DNA of 64,000 bases from JBLZUR01 sp048565625 (GTDB taxonomy: Bacteria > Pseudomonadota > Alphaproteobacteria > Sphingomonadales > Sphingomonadaceae). The translations under genes and the position numbers were made by a program. Position 1 is the first letter of the stretch. Each line of letters starts with the position of its first letter. Of the stretch, positions 28,710 to 38,600 are shown piece after piece. Where the stretch lies: positions 1,178,001 through 1,242,000 of the forward strand of contig NZ_JBLZUR010000002.1 in the NCBI RefSeq assembly GCF_048565625.1, given 5' to 3'. The notes under the pieces are model-generated. The model was given only the letters and a program-made list of their open reading frames with translations. It was not told where the DNA came from and did not search any database.

Positions 28710-30040
28710 GTCAGGATAGGAACCCCGAACAGCTCGTGTTCGTCGGCATCCTCGATCTCGACGCGAACGATGTCGCCTGCCTTCAGCCCCTCGGCATCGC
28801 GGAGGTGGACCTGACCGTCGATTTCCGGCGCGTCGGCCTTGGAGCGGCCGGAGGCGCCGCCCTCGTCGTCCGCCTCGTCGATGATGACGTCGAGGATGCG
28901 GCCGATCTTCGCCTGCAGCTTGGCGGCGGAGATAACGGCGGTCTTCTCCATGATGCGGGCGTAGCGTTCTTCCTTGACCGCCTCGGGCACGGCACCGGGC
29001 AGCTCGTTGGCGGGCGCGCCGGCCACAGGCTCGAACCGGAACGCGCCGACGCGGTCGAGTTGCGCTTCCTCCAGCCATTGCAGGAGGTAGTCCAAATCGG
29101 CCTCGGTCTCGCCGGGGAAGCCGACGACGAAGGTCGAACGGATGGCGATGTCGGGTGCGATCGTCCGCCAGTTGCGGATACGGTCGAGCACCTTGGCTTC
29201 GTTCGCCGGGCGCTTCATTGCCTTCAAGACGGAGGGTGCCGCGTGCTGGAACGGGATATCGAGATAGGGGAGGACGAGGCCCTCGGCCATCAGCGGGATG
29301 ACCTGATCGACATGGGGGTAGGGGTAGACGTAGTGCAGGCGGACCCAGGGCGCGATGCGGCCGAGTTCGCGCGCGAGGTCCGTCATATGGGCGCGGGCCT
29401 CGCCGCCCTTCCACGGCCAGGAGGCGTGGCGCAGGTCGAGGCCGTAGGCGGAGGTGTCCTGGCTGATGACCAGCAGCTCCTTGGTGCCGGCGGCGACCAG
29501 CTTCTCCGCCTCACGAAGGATCGCGTCGGGGCGACGGCTGACGAGATCGCCGCGCAAGGACGGGATGATGCAGAAGGAGCAGCGGTGATTGCAGCCTTCG
29601 GAGATCTTCAGATAGCTGTAGTGGCGCGGGGTGAGCTTGAGGCCACTATCCGGGACCAGGTTCAGGAACGCGTCAGGCGGCATCGGCGCGGCGTCGTGGA
29701 CGGCACCGACCACCTGTTCGTACTGATGCGCACCGGTGACGGCGAGGACCTGCGGGAACTTGGCGCGGATCGCCTCCGCCTCATTGCCCATGCAGCCGGT
29801 GACGATGACGCGGCCGTTCTCGGCCATCGCCTCGCCGATCGCCTCCAGGCTCTCCTCCTTGGCGGAATCGAGGAAGCCGCAGGTGTTGACCAGCACCACG
29901 TCGGCACCCGCATAGTCGGGGGACATGGCGTAGCCGTCCGAGCGCAGCTTGGTGAGGATACGTTCGCTGTCGACCAGGTTCTTGGGACAGCCGAGCGAGA
30001 CCATGCCGACTTTCGGCGGGGAGGGAAGTACGCGTGCCAT
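28706..30040 (-). CDS. rimO: Ribosomal protein S12 methylthiotransferase RimO
   Basis: RimO adds a methylthio group to an Asp of ribosomal protein S12, using two iron-sulfur clusters and SAM. The 444-residue product has the N-terminal UPF0004 domain (KVGMVSLGCPKNLVDSERIL, NTCGFLDSAKEESLEAI), the radical-SAM motif CNHRCSFC in a GCNHRCSFCIIPSLRG context, and a C-terminal TRAM domain. The ATG at 30040 starts MARVLPSPPKVGMVS; the longer frame to 30256 runs into scfR and is not used. Confidence 0.96.
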   Translation of the reverse strand: MARVLPSPPKVGMVSLGCPKNLVDSERILTKLRSDGYAMSPDYAGADVVLVNTCGFLDSAKEESLEAIGEAMAENGRVIVTGCMGNEAEAIRAKFPQVLAVTGAHQYEQVVGAVHDAAPMPPDAFLNLVPDSGLKLTPRHYSYLKISEGCNHRCSFCIIPSLRGDLVSRRPDAILREAEKLVAAGTKELLVISQDTSAYGLDLRHASWPWKGGEARAHMTDLARELGRIAPWVRLHYVYPYPHVDQVIPLMAEGLVLPYLDIPFQHAAPSVLKAMKRPANEAKVLDRIRNWRTIAPDIAIRSTFVVGFPGETEADLDYLLQWLEEAQLDRVGAFRFEPVAGAPANELPGAVPEAVKEERYARIMEKTAVISAAKLQAKIGRILDVIIDEADDEGGASGRSKADAPEIDGQVHLRDAEGLKAGDIVRVEIEDADEHELFGVPILT

Positions 30041-30089
30041 GGGAGCGCGCGCACATAGTCGATCGCCGCGCGATTTGCGAGGGGCGCGG

Positions 30090-31502
30090 TCAGACCTGCT
30101 GGAAGGGGTAGGGCGAGGCGGTCCGCTGGTAGGGGCTGACCGCCAGTGTGCGGGTGACGGGCGGCAACGCGCGGTCGGGACAGGCCGTCCGCTCGCAGAT
30201 GTGGCAGGCCGGGCCGATCGAGTTGGCGCGGTCGAGCAGCAGGCCGTCGGCGGCAAGAATGCGGGGCGCGTGCTTCACATGACAGCCGAGAGCAATGGCG
30301 CGAGTGCTTCGCGCATTCCGGTTATGCGCGGGGTCTGGCAAGGTGCGGCAGATGGTGAAGTATTTTTCACCATCGGGCATTTCGACGATCTCCGACAGGC
30401 TTTGGCCGGGCGCCTGGAAAGCGCGGTAGAGGTTCCAGCGCGGGCAGGCGCCGCCGAACCGGGCGAGGGGCACGCCTTCCCCGGAGAAGCGCTTGGACAC
30501 GGTGCCGGCGATATCGACCTTCAGCATGAAGAAGGGCGCGCCGCGTGCGCCGGTGCGCGCCAGGGTGGTCAGTCGGTGGGCGACCTGTTCGTACGAAGCA
30601 CCAAAGCGGGTTTCCAGCAGCGCAATGTCGTAGCGCGACTCCTCCGCCGCGGCGAAAAAGCGACCATAGGGCATGACGAGTGCGGCCGCCGTGTAGTTGG
30701 TCAGCATGACGCGGAGCACGGCCTGAGCCTCGCCCTCAGCCCCGGCGCGGGCGATCTGGTCAGCGATTGGCCGGTCGAGGCTCAACATGCAAAGCTGGAA
30801 CGCGGCGGCGAAGAGGCGCGCGGACGTGGGCAGGCGATCGGAGACGAGAAGCCGGCGGCGGTGGAGATCGTAGAAGCGGAGCGCGCTGCCCATCATCCGG
30901 TCGTTGGCGATCCGAAGCGAGACGCCGTGATCGCGCTCCAGCCGCTGGCGAAGCGCGACGTATAGGTCGGCAGGATCGTCCGGCAACTGGGCTGCGACGT
31001 CCTCCGCCGCGCTTTCCAGTTCGGGGAAGTGGTTGTGGTTCTGCTGGACGTAATCGCGCACCCAGTCGAGCGCCGAGCCGACGGCCCCCGATCCGCTCAG
31101 GCGGTCGATCGCGTCGGGGATGCGGCGGAGGTCGGTGACCGCCTGGTAGAGGCGGGTCATCGCCTCCACGACGCTCGGGTAGTTCTCGGCCAGCTCCATC
31201 GACTCATCTCGCGGCACGCCGATGTCACGGAGGAGCGGATCGGAGAAGATCTCACGCAGGCGGCCGGAGGCGTCGGTGGATGATCCCGCCACGAATTCGC
31301 GGATGTCGATGTCGTACACGTCGGCGAAGCGGAGCAGCATCTGCGCGGAGAGCGGGCGCTGGTTGCGTTCGAGGTGGTTCAGATAGCTGGGGCTGACGCC
31401 CAGCTCCTCGGCCATCTGCGACTGGTTGATCCCCAGCTCGCGCCTGAGCAGGCGGAGGCGGGGGCCTAGGTACAGCTTCCGATCACGACCACTTTCAGCC
31501 AT
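30090..31502 (-). CDS. ScfR/RamB-type regulator of short-chain fatty acid and glyoxylate metabolism
   Basis: A large XRE-type regulator of about 470 residues. Residues 1-65 hold a helix-turn-helix (LGINQSQMAEELGVSPSYLN), followed by an IrrE/ImmA-like middle domain and a C-terminal Cys-rich segment (SIGPACHICERTACPDRALP) found in this family. Relatives such as RamB control glyoxylate-bypass genes, and this gene diverges from glcB and aceA, which fits that role. The first ATG is 31502; a GTG at 31509-31511 would add three residues. The intergenic region carries TGTCAC repeats that could be its operator. Confidence 0.87.
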   Translation of the reverse strand: MAESGRDRKLYLGPRLRLLRRELGINQSQMAEELGVSPSYLNHLERNQRPLSAQMLLRFADVYDIDIREFVAGSSTDASGRLREIFSDPLLRDIGVPRDESMELAENYPSVVEAMTRLYQAVTDLRRIPDAIDRLSGSGAVGSALDWVRDYVQQNHNHFPELESAAEDVAAQLPDDPADLYVALRQRLERDHGVSLRIANDRMMGSALRFYDLHRRRLLVSDRLPTSARLFAAAFQLCMLSLDRPIADQIARAGAEGEAQAVLRVMLTNYTAAALVMPYGRFFAAAEESRYDIALLETRFGASYEQVAHRLTTLARTGARGAPFFMLKVDIAGTVSKRFSGEGVPLARFGGACPRWNLYRAFQAPGQSLSEIVEMPDGEKYFTICRTLPDPAHNRNARSTRAIALGCHVKHAPRILAADGLLLDRANSIGPACHICERTACPDRALPPVTRTLAVSPYQRTASPYPFQQV

Positions 31503-31505
31503 GAC

Positions 31506-31552
31506 TGTCACGTTGTCACATATTTACAAGATCGGCAAACATGATTGTGACA
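31506..31552. promoter_or_regulatory. Candidate operator between scfR and the glyoxylate-bypass genes
   Basis: TGTCAC at 31506-31511 and TGTCACA at 31514-31520 form a direct repeat, and TGTGACA at 31546-31552 is an inverted copy. The set lies in the 125-bp gap between the divergent scfR and glcB-aceA units and would suit a dimeric regulator controlling both. It is a pattern-based guess; no known binding site is matched exactly. Confidence 0.4.
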
Positions 31553-31627
31553 TCACCACCTTGGGAGGGCTGTTCTGCGGGCCGGAGCCGAGCGTAGTAC
31601 CGGTCCAACCGCAAAGGAGTGAATGCC

Positions 31628-31795
31628 ATGGAGCCCCAGCGTTCCCGCGCCGTCTTCTCGTCCGAGGACTTCACGCTGATCCGCAATGCGATCGGCCGCT
31701 ATCTCGAAGACAAGGACGCACCGGATTCGATCAAGTACGCGAACCTCTACCACCGGATCGGCCGCGTTGCCGGCGACGGCGGGGCTGCCCGCTGA
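31628..31795 (+). CDS. Small 55-residue protein ahead of glcB, unknown function
   Basis: A short frame starting at ATG 31628 with AAAGGAG about 9 bases upstream and ending one base before the glcB ATG (TGAGATG). The product (MEPQRSRAVFSSEDFTLIRN at its start) has a helical look, with AIGRYLEDKDAPDSIKYANL in the middle. No known domain is recognised. Its ribosome-binding site and tight spacing with glcB suggest it is translated and is the first gene of the glyoxylate-bypass operon. Confidence 0.65.
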   Translation: MEPQRSRAVFSSEDFTLIRNAIGRYLEDKDAPDSIKYANLYHRIGRVAGDGGAAR

Positions 31796-31796
31796 G

Positions 31797-33935
31797 ATGA
31801 CGGACATGACGGTCGATCGTGCCGGGCTGCGCGTGGGAAGCAGCCTTGCCAGCTTCATCGATGATACGGTGCTGCCCGCGACAGGGCGGGATGCGGGCGC
31901 GTTCTGGGCGGGGGTCGCGGACATCTTCGCCCGCATGACGCCGCGCAACCGGGAGCTTTTAGCCAAACGTGACACGCTGCAGGCGCAGATCGATGCCTGG
32001 CATATCGACCGTCGTGGGCAGGCCATCGATGCGGCCGAGTATCAGGCGTTCCTGCGCGAGATCGGCTATGTCGTGCCGGAGCCGGAGGCTTTTTCGATCG
32101 CGCCGCACAATGTCGATGCGGAGGTTGCGACGATGGCGGGGCCGCAGCTGGTGGTCCCGATCCTCAACGCGCGCTTCCTGCTCAACGCCGCCAATGCGCG
32201 CTGGGGTAGCCTCTATGATGCGCTCTATGGAACGGATGCAATTCCGGGTGCGCCGCAGGGGAAGGGCTATGATCCGACGCGGGGTGCGCAGGTCATCGCC
32301 AAGGCCAAGGCGCTGCTCGATGAAGCCGTGCCGCTGGCTGACGGAAGCTGGGCTGATCTCGGCGAAGTGGCCGGGGAGATCGCGCTTGCCGATCCTACGC
32401 AGTATGTCGGCCGCAGCGAGAAGGGCCAGCTGTTCCGGCACAACGGCCTGCATATCGAGGTGGTGTTCGACCGGGCGCATCCGATCGGCCGGGATGATCC
32501 GTCCGGCATTGCCGACGTCATCCTCGAATCCGCGCTGACTACCATCTGCGATCTGGAGGATTCGGTCGCGGCGGTGGACGCCGAGGACAAGGTTGCGGCC
32601 TATGCCAATTGGCTGGGCCTGATGACGGGCGATCTGGAGGATACGTTCGAGAAGAACGGAGCGCCGCTGACCCGTCGACTGAACCCGGACCGGACCTATA
32701 CCGCTGCCGATGGCAGCACCGTTACCTTGCCGGGACGCAGCCTGCTGTTCGTACGCAATGTCGGCCATCTGATGACGACGCCCGCGATCCTCCTGCCTGA
32801 CGGAAGCGAGGCGCCGGAGGGGATCATGGACGCGATCTTCACGTCGCTGATCGCCGGGATCGACCTGAAGGGCCAGGGCAGGTTCCGCAACAGCCGGACG
32901 GGATCGATCTACATCGTCAAGCCGAAGATGCACGGTCCGGAGGAAGCGGGGTTCACCAACGACCTGTTTGATGCGGTCGAGGATCTGCTCGGCTTCGCGC
33001 GGCACAGCATCAAGGTCGGCGTGATGGATGAGGAGCGGCGGACCTCCGCTAATCTCGCCGCCTGCATCGCGGCGGTGAAGGACCGGATCGTCTTCATCAA
33101 CACCGGCTTCCTCGACCGGACCGGTGATGAGATGCACACGTCGATGCAAGCGGGGGCGATGATCCCGAAGGCGGAGATGAAGGCGAGCGCCTGGATCAAG
33201 GCCTATGAGGACCGCAATGTCCGCATCGGCCTCGCCTGCGGACTCTCCGGAAAGGCGCAGATCGGCAAGGGCATGTGGGCCGCGCCGGACAAGATGGCCG
33301 ACATGCTCGATCAGAAGATCGGCCATCCGAGGAGCGGGGCGAGCACCGCCTGGGTGCCGAGTCCGACGGCGGCGACGCTCCACGCCATGCACTACCATCA
33401 GGTCGACGTGTTCGCGCGCCGGGCGGAGCTTGCCGGCGAAGCGCCGCCGCCGATCGGCGATCTGCTGACGGTGCCGCTGGCGGGACAGCGCAACTGGACG
33501 CCGGAGGAGATCCGCGCCGAACTGGACAACAACGCGCAGGGCATCCTCGGCTATGTCGTGCGCTGGATCGACCAGGGCGTCGGCTGTTCCAAGGTGCCGG
33601 ACATCCACGATGTCGGCCTGATGGAGGACCGCGCGACGCTGCGCATCTCCTCCCAGCACATGGCCAACTGGCTGCTGCATGGGGTCACGACGGAGGCGGA
33701 GGTGAAGGCCGCGTTCCGCCGCATGGCCGCGAAGGTCGATGCGCAGAACGCGGGCGACCCGCTCTACCGCCCGATGGCACCGGGCTTCGACGGGATCGCA
33801 TTCAAGGCGGCGACCGCCCTCGTCTTCGAAGGGGTGGCGCAGCCCAACGGATATACCGAACCGCTCCTCCACCGCTTTCGCCAGCAGTTCAAGGCGGGGG
33901 TAGGAGCGCAGGGGGAGGCCAAGGCCGCCGCCTAA
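31797..33935 (+). CDS. glcB: Malate synthase G
   Basis: Malate synthase G condenses glyoxylate with acetyl-CoA to malate, the second step of the glyoxylate bypass. The 712-residue product matches the length of the G form and carries its conserved stretches (FRNSRTGSIYIVKPKMHGPE, GVMDEERRTSANLAACIAAV, MWAAPDKMADMLDQKIGHPR). The ATG at 31797 follows the small gene by one base; the frame opens further upstream but only inside that gene. It sits with aceA and opposite scfR. Confidence 0.96.
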   Translation: MTDMTVDRAGLRVGSSLASFIDDTVLPATGRDAGAFWAGVADIFARMTPRNRELLAKRDTLQAQIDAWHIDRRGQAIDAAEYQAFLREIGYVVPEPEAFSIAPHNVDAEVATMAGPQLVVPILNARFLLNAANARWGSLYDALYGTDAIPGAPQGKGYDPTRGAQVIAKAKALLDEAVPLADGSWADLGEVAGEIALADPTQYVGRSEKGQLFRHNGLHIEVVFDRAHPIGRDDPSGIADVILESALTTICDLEDSVAAVDAEDKVAAYANWLGLMTGDLEDTFEKNGAPLTRRLNPDRTYTAADGSTVTLPGRSLLFVRNVGHLMTTPAILLPDGSEAPEGIMDAIFTSLIAGIDLKGQGRFRNSRTGSIYIVKPKMHGPEEAGFTNDLFDAVEDLLGFARHSIKVGVMDEERRTSANLAACIAAVKDRIVFINTGFLDRTGDEMHTSMQAGAMIPKAEMKASAWIKAYEDRNVRIGLACGLSGKAQIGKGMWAAPDKMADMLDQKIGHPRSGASTAWVPSPTAATLHAMHYHQVDVFARRAELAGEAPPPIGDLLTVPLAGQRNWTPEEIRAELDNNAQGILGYVVRWIDQGVGCSKVPDIHDVGLMEDRATLRISSQHMANWLLHGVTTEAEVKAAFRRMAAKVDAQNAGDPLYRPMAPGFDGIAFKAATALVFEGVAQPNGYTEPLLHRFRQQFKAGVGAQGEAKAAA

Positions 33936-34030
33936 AACGCGGCATCGCGCGTGACAGCAATTGGCGGCGGACCGGCCGGTTCGCCGCGGGGAGGCGCTTT
34001 GCCTTCGACGATCGAGAAAGGGAGATCGAT

Positions 34031-35626
34031 ATGACATACCAGAACCAGACCCTGACCACGGGTGAACTGATCGCCGGCAATGGCCCGTCCTGGGCCGGGA
34101 TCGACGCGGAGTCGGTGACGCGGATGCGCCTGCAGAACCGGTTCAAGACCGGCCTCGACATCGCCAAGTACACCGCGAAGATCATGCGCGAGGACATGGC
34201 CGCCTATGACGCGGACCCGGCGAACTACACGCAGTCGCTCGGCTGCTGGCACGGCTTCATCGGTCAGCAGAAGCTGATCTCCATCAAGAAGCATTTCGGC
34301 ACCACCAAGCGCCGCTACCTCTATCTTTCCGGCTGGATGGTCGCCGCGCTGCGCAGCGAATTCGGCCCGCTGCCCGACCAGTCGATGCACGAGAAGACCA
34401 GCGTGCCCGCGCTGATCGAGGAGCTCTACACCTTCCTGAAGCAGGCGGATGCCCGCGAACTGGGCATGATCTTCCGCGATCTCGACAAGGCGCGCGAGAG
34501 CGGCAACGAGGTCGAGGTCGCCCGCATCGCCCACACGATCGACAATTACGAGACCCATGTCGTGCCGATCATTGCCGACATCGACGCTGGGTTCGGCAAT
34601 GCCGAGGCGACCTATCTGCTCGCCAAGAAGTTCATCGAGGCGGGCGCCTGCTGCATCCAGATCGAGAACCAGGTGTCCGACGAGAAGCAGTGCGGCCATC
34701 AGGACGGCAAAGTCACCGTGCCGCATGAAGACTTCCTCGCGAAGATCCGCGCAGTCCGCTACGCCTTCCTGGAACTGGGCGTGGACGACGGCATCATCGT
34801 CGCGCGCACGGACTCGCTGGGCGCGGGCCTCACCAAGCAGATCGCTTTCGTTCGCGAGAAGGGCGACATCGCCGACCAGTACAACAGCTTCCTCGATGTC
34901 GAGGATGTCGATGCAAACAATGTCGGCCACGGCGACGTCCTGATCGCGCGCGACGGCAAGCTGGTGCGGCCGAAGCGCCTGCCGTCGAACCTGTTCCAGT
35001 TCCGCTCCGGCACGGGCGAGGATCGCTGCGTCCTCGACTGCATCACCTCGCTGGAGAACGGCGCGGACCTGCTGTGGATCGAGACCGAGAAGCCGCATAT
35101 CGGCCAGATCGGCGGCATGGTCAGCCGTATCCGGGAGGTCATTCCCAACGCCAAGCTGGTCTACAACAACTCGCCGTCATTCAACTGGACGCTGAACTTC
35201 CGTCAGCAGGTGTTCGATGCCTGGACTGCGGCGGGCAAGGACGTGTCGGCCTATGATCGCGCCCGGTTGATGAGCGTCGATTATGACGCGACCGAGCTGG
35301 CGGCCGAGGCCGATGAGCGCATCCGCACCTTCCAGAAGGACGCGGCGGCGCAGGCGGGCATCTTCCACCACCTGATCACCCTGCCGACCTATCACACGGC
35401 GGCGCTCAGCACCGACAACCTCGCCAAGGAGTATTTCGGCGAGGCGGGGATGCTCGGCTATGTCGCGGGCGTGCAGCGCAAGGAGATCCGCGAGGGGATC
35501 GCCTGCGTCAAGCATCAGAACATGTCCGGCTCCGACATCGGCGACGACCACAAGGAGTATTTCGCGGGCGAGGCGGCGCTGAAGGCCGGCGGCGTCCACA
35601 ATACGATGAACCAGTTCGCCGCGTGA
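34031..35626 (+). CDS. aceA: Isocitrate lyase (long form)
   Basis: Isocitrate lyase splits isocitrate into glyoxylate and succinate. The 531-residue product belongs to the longer bacterial subfamily: the catalytic motif reads KQCGH (Cys 221) in DEKQCGHQDGKVTVPHEDF, in place of KKCGH of E. coli AceA. The active-site region IIADIDAGFGNAEATYLLAK is intact. The ATG at 34031 has AAAGGGAG about 9 bases upstream. The 95-bp gap after glcB holds no clear terminator, so the two are likely co-transcribed. Confidence 0.96.
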   Translation: MTYQNQTLTTGELIAGNGPSWAGIDAESVTRMRLQNRFKTGLDIAKYTAKIMREDMAAYDADPANYTQSLGCWHGFIGQQKLISIKKHFGTTKRRYLYLSGWMVAALRSEFGPLPDQSMHEKTSVPALIEELYTFLKQADARELGMIFRDLDKARESGNEVEVARIAHTIDNYETHVVPIIADIDAGFGNAEATYLLAKKFIEAGACCIQIENQVSDEKQCGHQDGKVTVPHEDFLAKIRAVRYAFLELGVDDGIIVARTDSLGAGLTKQIAFVREKGDIADQYNSFLDVEDVDANNVGHGDVLIARDGKLVRPKRLPSNLFQFRSGTGEDRCVLDCITSLENGADLLWIETEKPHIGQIGGMVSRIREVIPNAKLVYNNSPSFNWTLNFRQQVFDAWTAAGKDVSAYDRARLMSVDYDATELAAEADERIRTFQKDAAAQAGIFHHLITLPTYHTAALSTDNLAKEYFGEAGMLGYVAGVQRKEIREGIACVKHQNMSGSDIGDDHKEYFAGEAALKAGGVHNTMNQFAA

Positions 35627-35661
35627 TCGGACTTTAGCCAATCACGTTCGGGGAGAGGAGG

Positions 35662-35695
35662 ACCGGCCGTCGCGTTCGATCGCGGCGGCCGGTTT
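35662..35695. terminator. Bidirectional hairpin terminator between aceA and dnaE2
   Basis: ACCGGCCGTCGCG pairs with CGCGGCGGCCGGT over 13 bases with one mismatch around a 6-base loop, followed by TTT on the + strand. It lies between the convergent ends of aceA (35626) and dnaE2 (35698), where a terminator serving both would be expected. Confidence 0.72.
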
Positions 35696-35697
35696 CG

Positions 35698-38600
35698 TCA
35701 GTGGAAGTCGCGGGTCTTCTGGCGGACGACATCCTCCGGGTCCATGCCGGTGCGGAAGGGCGCGTGGTAGCTGTCGCGCGGGGCGGGGCGCCAATCGGGC
35801 TTGCGGTCGCGGGGATCGATGGTGCCGCCATGGGTCGCGCCGTCGCCGGGGGTGGGGCGGAACGGGAAATCCATCTCTCCGACATGGCGCAGCATCGGCG
35901 TGTAGTCCGCGACATCGTCGGCGATGATGTGGGTGACCTGCCCCTCGCGCTGCAGCTGCCCCTTCACGCTGATCATCGCGGAGGAGAGGACGATGCGGCG
36001 CAGCGCCTCGAACCGGTGCGGCCAGAGGATGATGTTGGCGATGCCGGTCTCATCCTCGATGGTGATGAAGAGGACGCCCTTGGCCGATCCCGGCTTCTGC
36101 CGGACGAGGATGATGCCCGCGACCTCGACCTTGCGGCCGTCCTTCACCCGATCGAGATCACGTGCCGAGAGGATGCGGCGGCGGGCGAGTTCGGGGCGTA
36201 GGAAACTCAAGGGATGGGCGCGGAGCGTCAGCTGGGTGTGGCGGTAATCCTCCACCACCTCTCGCCCTTCGGTGAGCGGGCGGAGGGTGACGGCCTCCTC
36301 CAGCGCCTCCGCCTCGATCCGTTCGGCGCGGACATCGGCGGCGGCGAAGAGGGGGAGCTGTTTCGCGCCGAGACCGCGCACTTCCCAGAGCGCCTGGCGA
36401 CGGTCCAGGCCGAGGCAACGGAAGGCGTCGGCATTGGCGAGCTTCTCAAGGGCGGCGGGGGGCACGCCGGTGCGGCGCCACATCTCCTCGACAGAGGTGA
36501 AGGGCTGGGTGCCGCGCGCGGCGACGATGCGGGCGGCGTCGGCGTTGGCGAGGCCGGTGACCTGGCGCATGCCGAGGCGGAGGGGGTGTAACATCCTCCC
36601 CAAGCGAAGCTTGGGGAGGGGGACCGCGTCGCGAAGCGGCGTGGTGAAGGGGAGGGCGCAACCGCCGCTTCGCGTCGCCCCTCCACCATGCTGCGCATGG
36701 TCCCCCTCCCCAAGCTCCACTTGGGGAGGATCTAGCAGGTGGCAATCCCAGCGGCTCTCGTTGACGCAGACCGGCAGCACCTCCACGCCATGTTCGCGCG
36801 CGTCGCGGACGATCTGGGCGGGGGCGTAGAAGCCCATCGGCTGGGCGTTGAGGAGCGCGCAGCAGAACACGTCGGGGTGGTGGCACTTCACCCAGGACGA
36901 GGCGTAAGCGATCTTGGCAAAGGAGGCGGCGTGGCTTTCGGGGAAGCCGTAGCTGCCGAACCCCTCGATCTGGCGGAAGGTGCGTTCTGCGAAGTCCGGG
37001 GTGTAGCCCTTGGCGATCATACCGTCGATCATGCGGTCCTTGTACGTCCCGACGCCGCCGGTGAACTTGAACGTCGCCATAGAGCGACGCAGGCCGTCCG
37101 CCTCCGCCGCCGTGAAGCCCGCGCCGACGATCGCGACCTTCATCGCCTGTTCCTGGAACAGGGGGACGCCGAAGGTCTTCTCCAGAACCGCGCGCAGTTC
37201 CTCCTTCGGGTATTCCGCCTTCTCCTTGCCTTCCCGTCGGCGGAGATAGGGGTGGACCATGTCGCCCTGGATCGGGCCAGGGCGGACGATCGCAACCTGG
37301 ATGACGATGTCGTAGAATTCGCGCGGTTTCATTCGCGGCAGCATCGACATCTGCGCGCGGCTCTCGATCTGGAACACGCCCAATGTGTCGGCCTTGCAGA
37401 TCATGTCGTAGACGGCGGGATCGTCCTTCTGCATCTCGTCCGACCACATGGTCAGGCGGATGTTCTTGTTCTCCGCCAGGAGATCGAAGGCGCGGCGCAT
37501 GCAGCCGAGCATGCCAAGGCCGAGGATGTCGACCTTCATGAACTTCAGTGTCTCGATGTCCTCCTTCTCCCATTCGATAACGTGCCGCTTCTCCATCGCG
37601 GCAGGCTCGATGGGGACGAGGCTGTCGAGCCGTTCGCGGGTGAGGACGAAGCCGCCGGGATGCTGCGACAGATGGCGTGGCGTGCCGATCAGCTGGCGCG
37701 ACAGGTCGAGGGTCAAAGCAAGGCGTGGGTCGGTCGCGTCGAGGTTGAGCTGTTCGACCTGATCGGTCTTCACGCCCTCGTTCGACCAGCCCCAGACCTG
37801 TCCGGCCATCGCCGCCGTCATGTCCTCCGGCAGGCCGAGCGCCTTGCCGACCTCCCTGACCGCGCCGCGCGCGCGGAAGCGGCTGACCACGGCGGTGAGC
37901 GCGGCATGATCGCGGCCGTAGGTGTCGTAGATCCACTGGATCACCTCCTCGCGCCGCTCATGTTCGAAATCGACGTCGATATCAGGCGGCTCATCGCGCT
38001 CGCCGGAGATGAAGCGTTCGAAGAGGAGCGTGTGCTTGATCGGGTCGATCGAGGTGATCTCAAGCAGGTAGCAGATCATCGAGTTCGCAGCGGAACCCCG
38101 GCCCTGGCAGAGGATATCCTGGCTTCGTGCGAAGCGGACGATCGAGTTTACGGTGAGGAAGTAGGGCGCGTATTCGCGCTCGGCGACGAGGCGGAGTTCG
38201 TGTTCCAGCTGTCGGGCATATTCGGGCGGGGGGCCGTCGGGGAATTTGGTGGCGAGCGCCTGGCGGCTCAGTCGTTCGAGCGCCTCCTGCGGGGTCTGGC
38301 CGCTCATCACGATCTCGTCCGGATATTGGTAGTCGAGTTCGGTGAGCGCGAAGGTGCAGCGTTCGACGATGTCGAGGCTGGCGCGGAGAGCATCGGGATA
38401 GTCCGCGAAGCGGCGGGCCATCTCCTCCGGCCCCTTCAGGTGGCGGTCGGCGGTGCGTTCGCGACGGAAGCCGAGATCGTCGATGGTGCATTTGTTTCGG
38501 ATGGCGGTGACGACGTCCTGCAGCATCCGCTTGTCCGGACTGTGATAGAGGACGTCGCCGGTCGCGAGCGGGCGAACGCCGTGGCGGCGGGCGAGCGCAT

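Noticed and set aside
32800..34030. Upstream extension of aceA to 33275
   Set aside because: The extension is Arg/Gly-rich translation of the glcB gene in another frame; ATG 34031 with its ribosome-binding site gives the normal protein.
34685..34700. Isocitrate lyase motif KQCGH instead of KKCGH as a damaged active site
   Set aside because: The long (about 530-residue) isocitrate lyase subfamily normally carries KQCGH, so this is not a defect.
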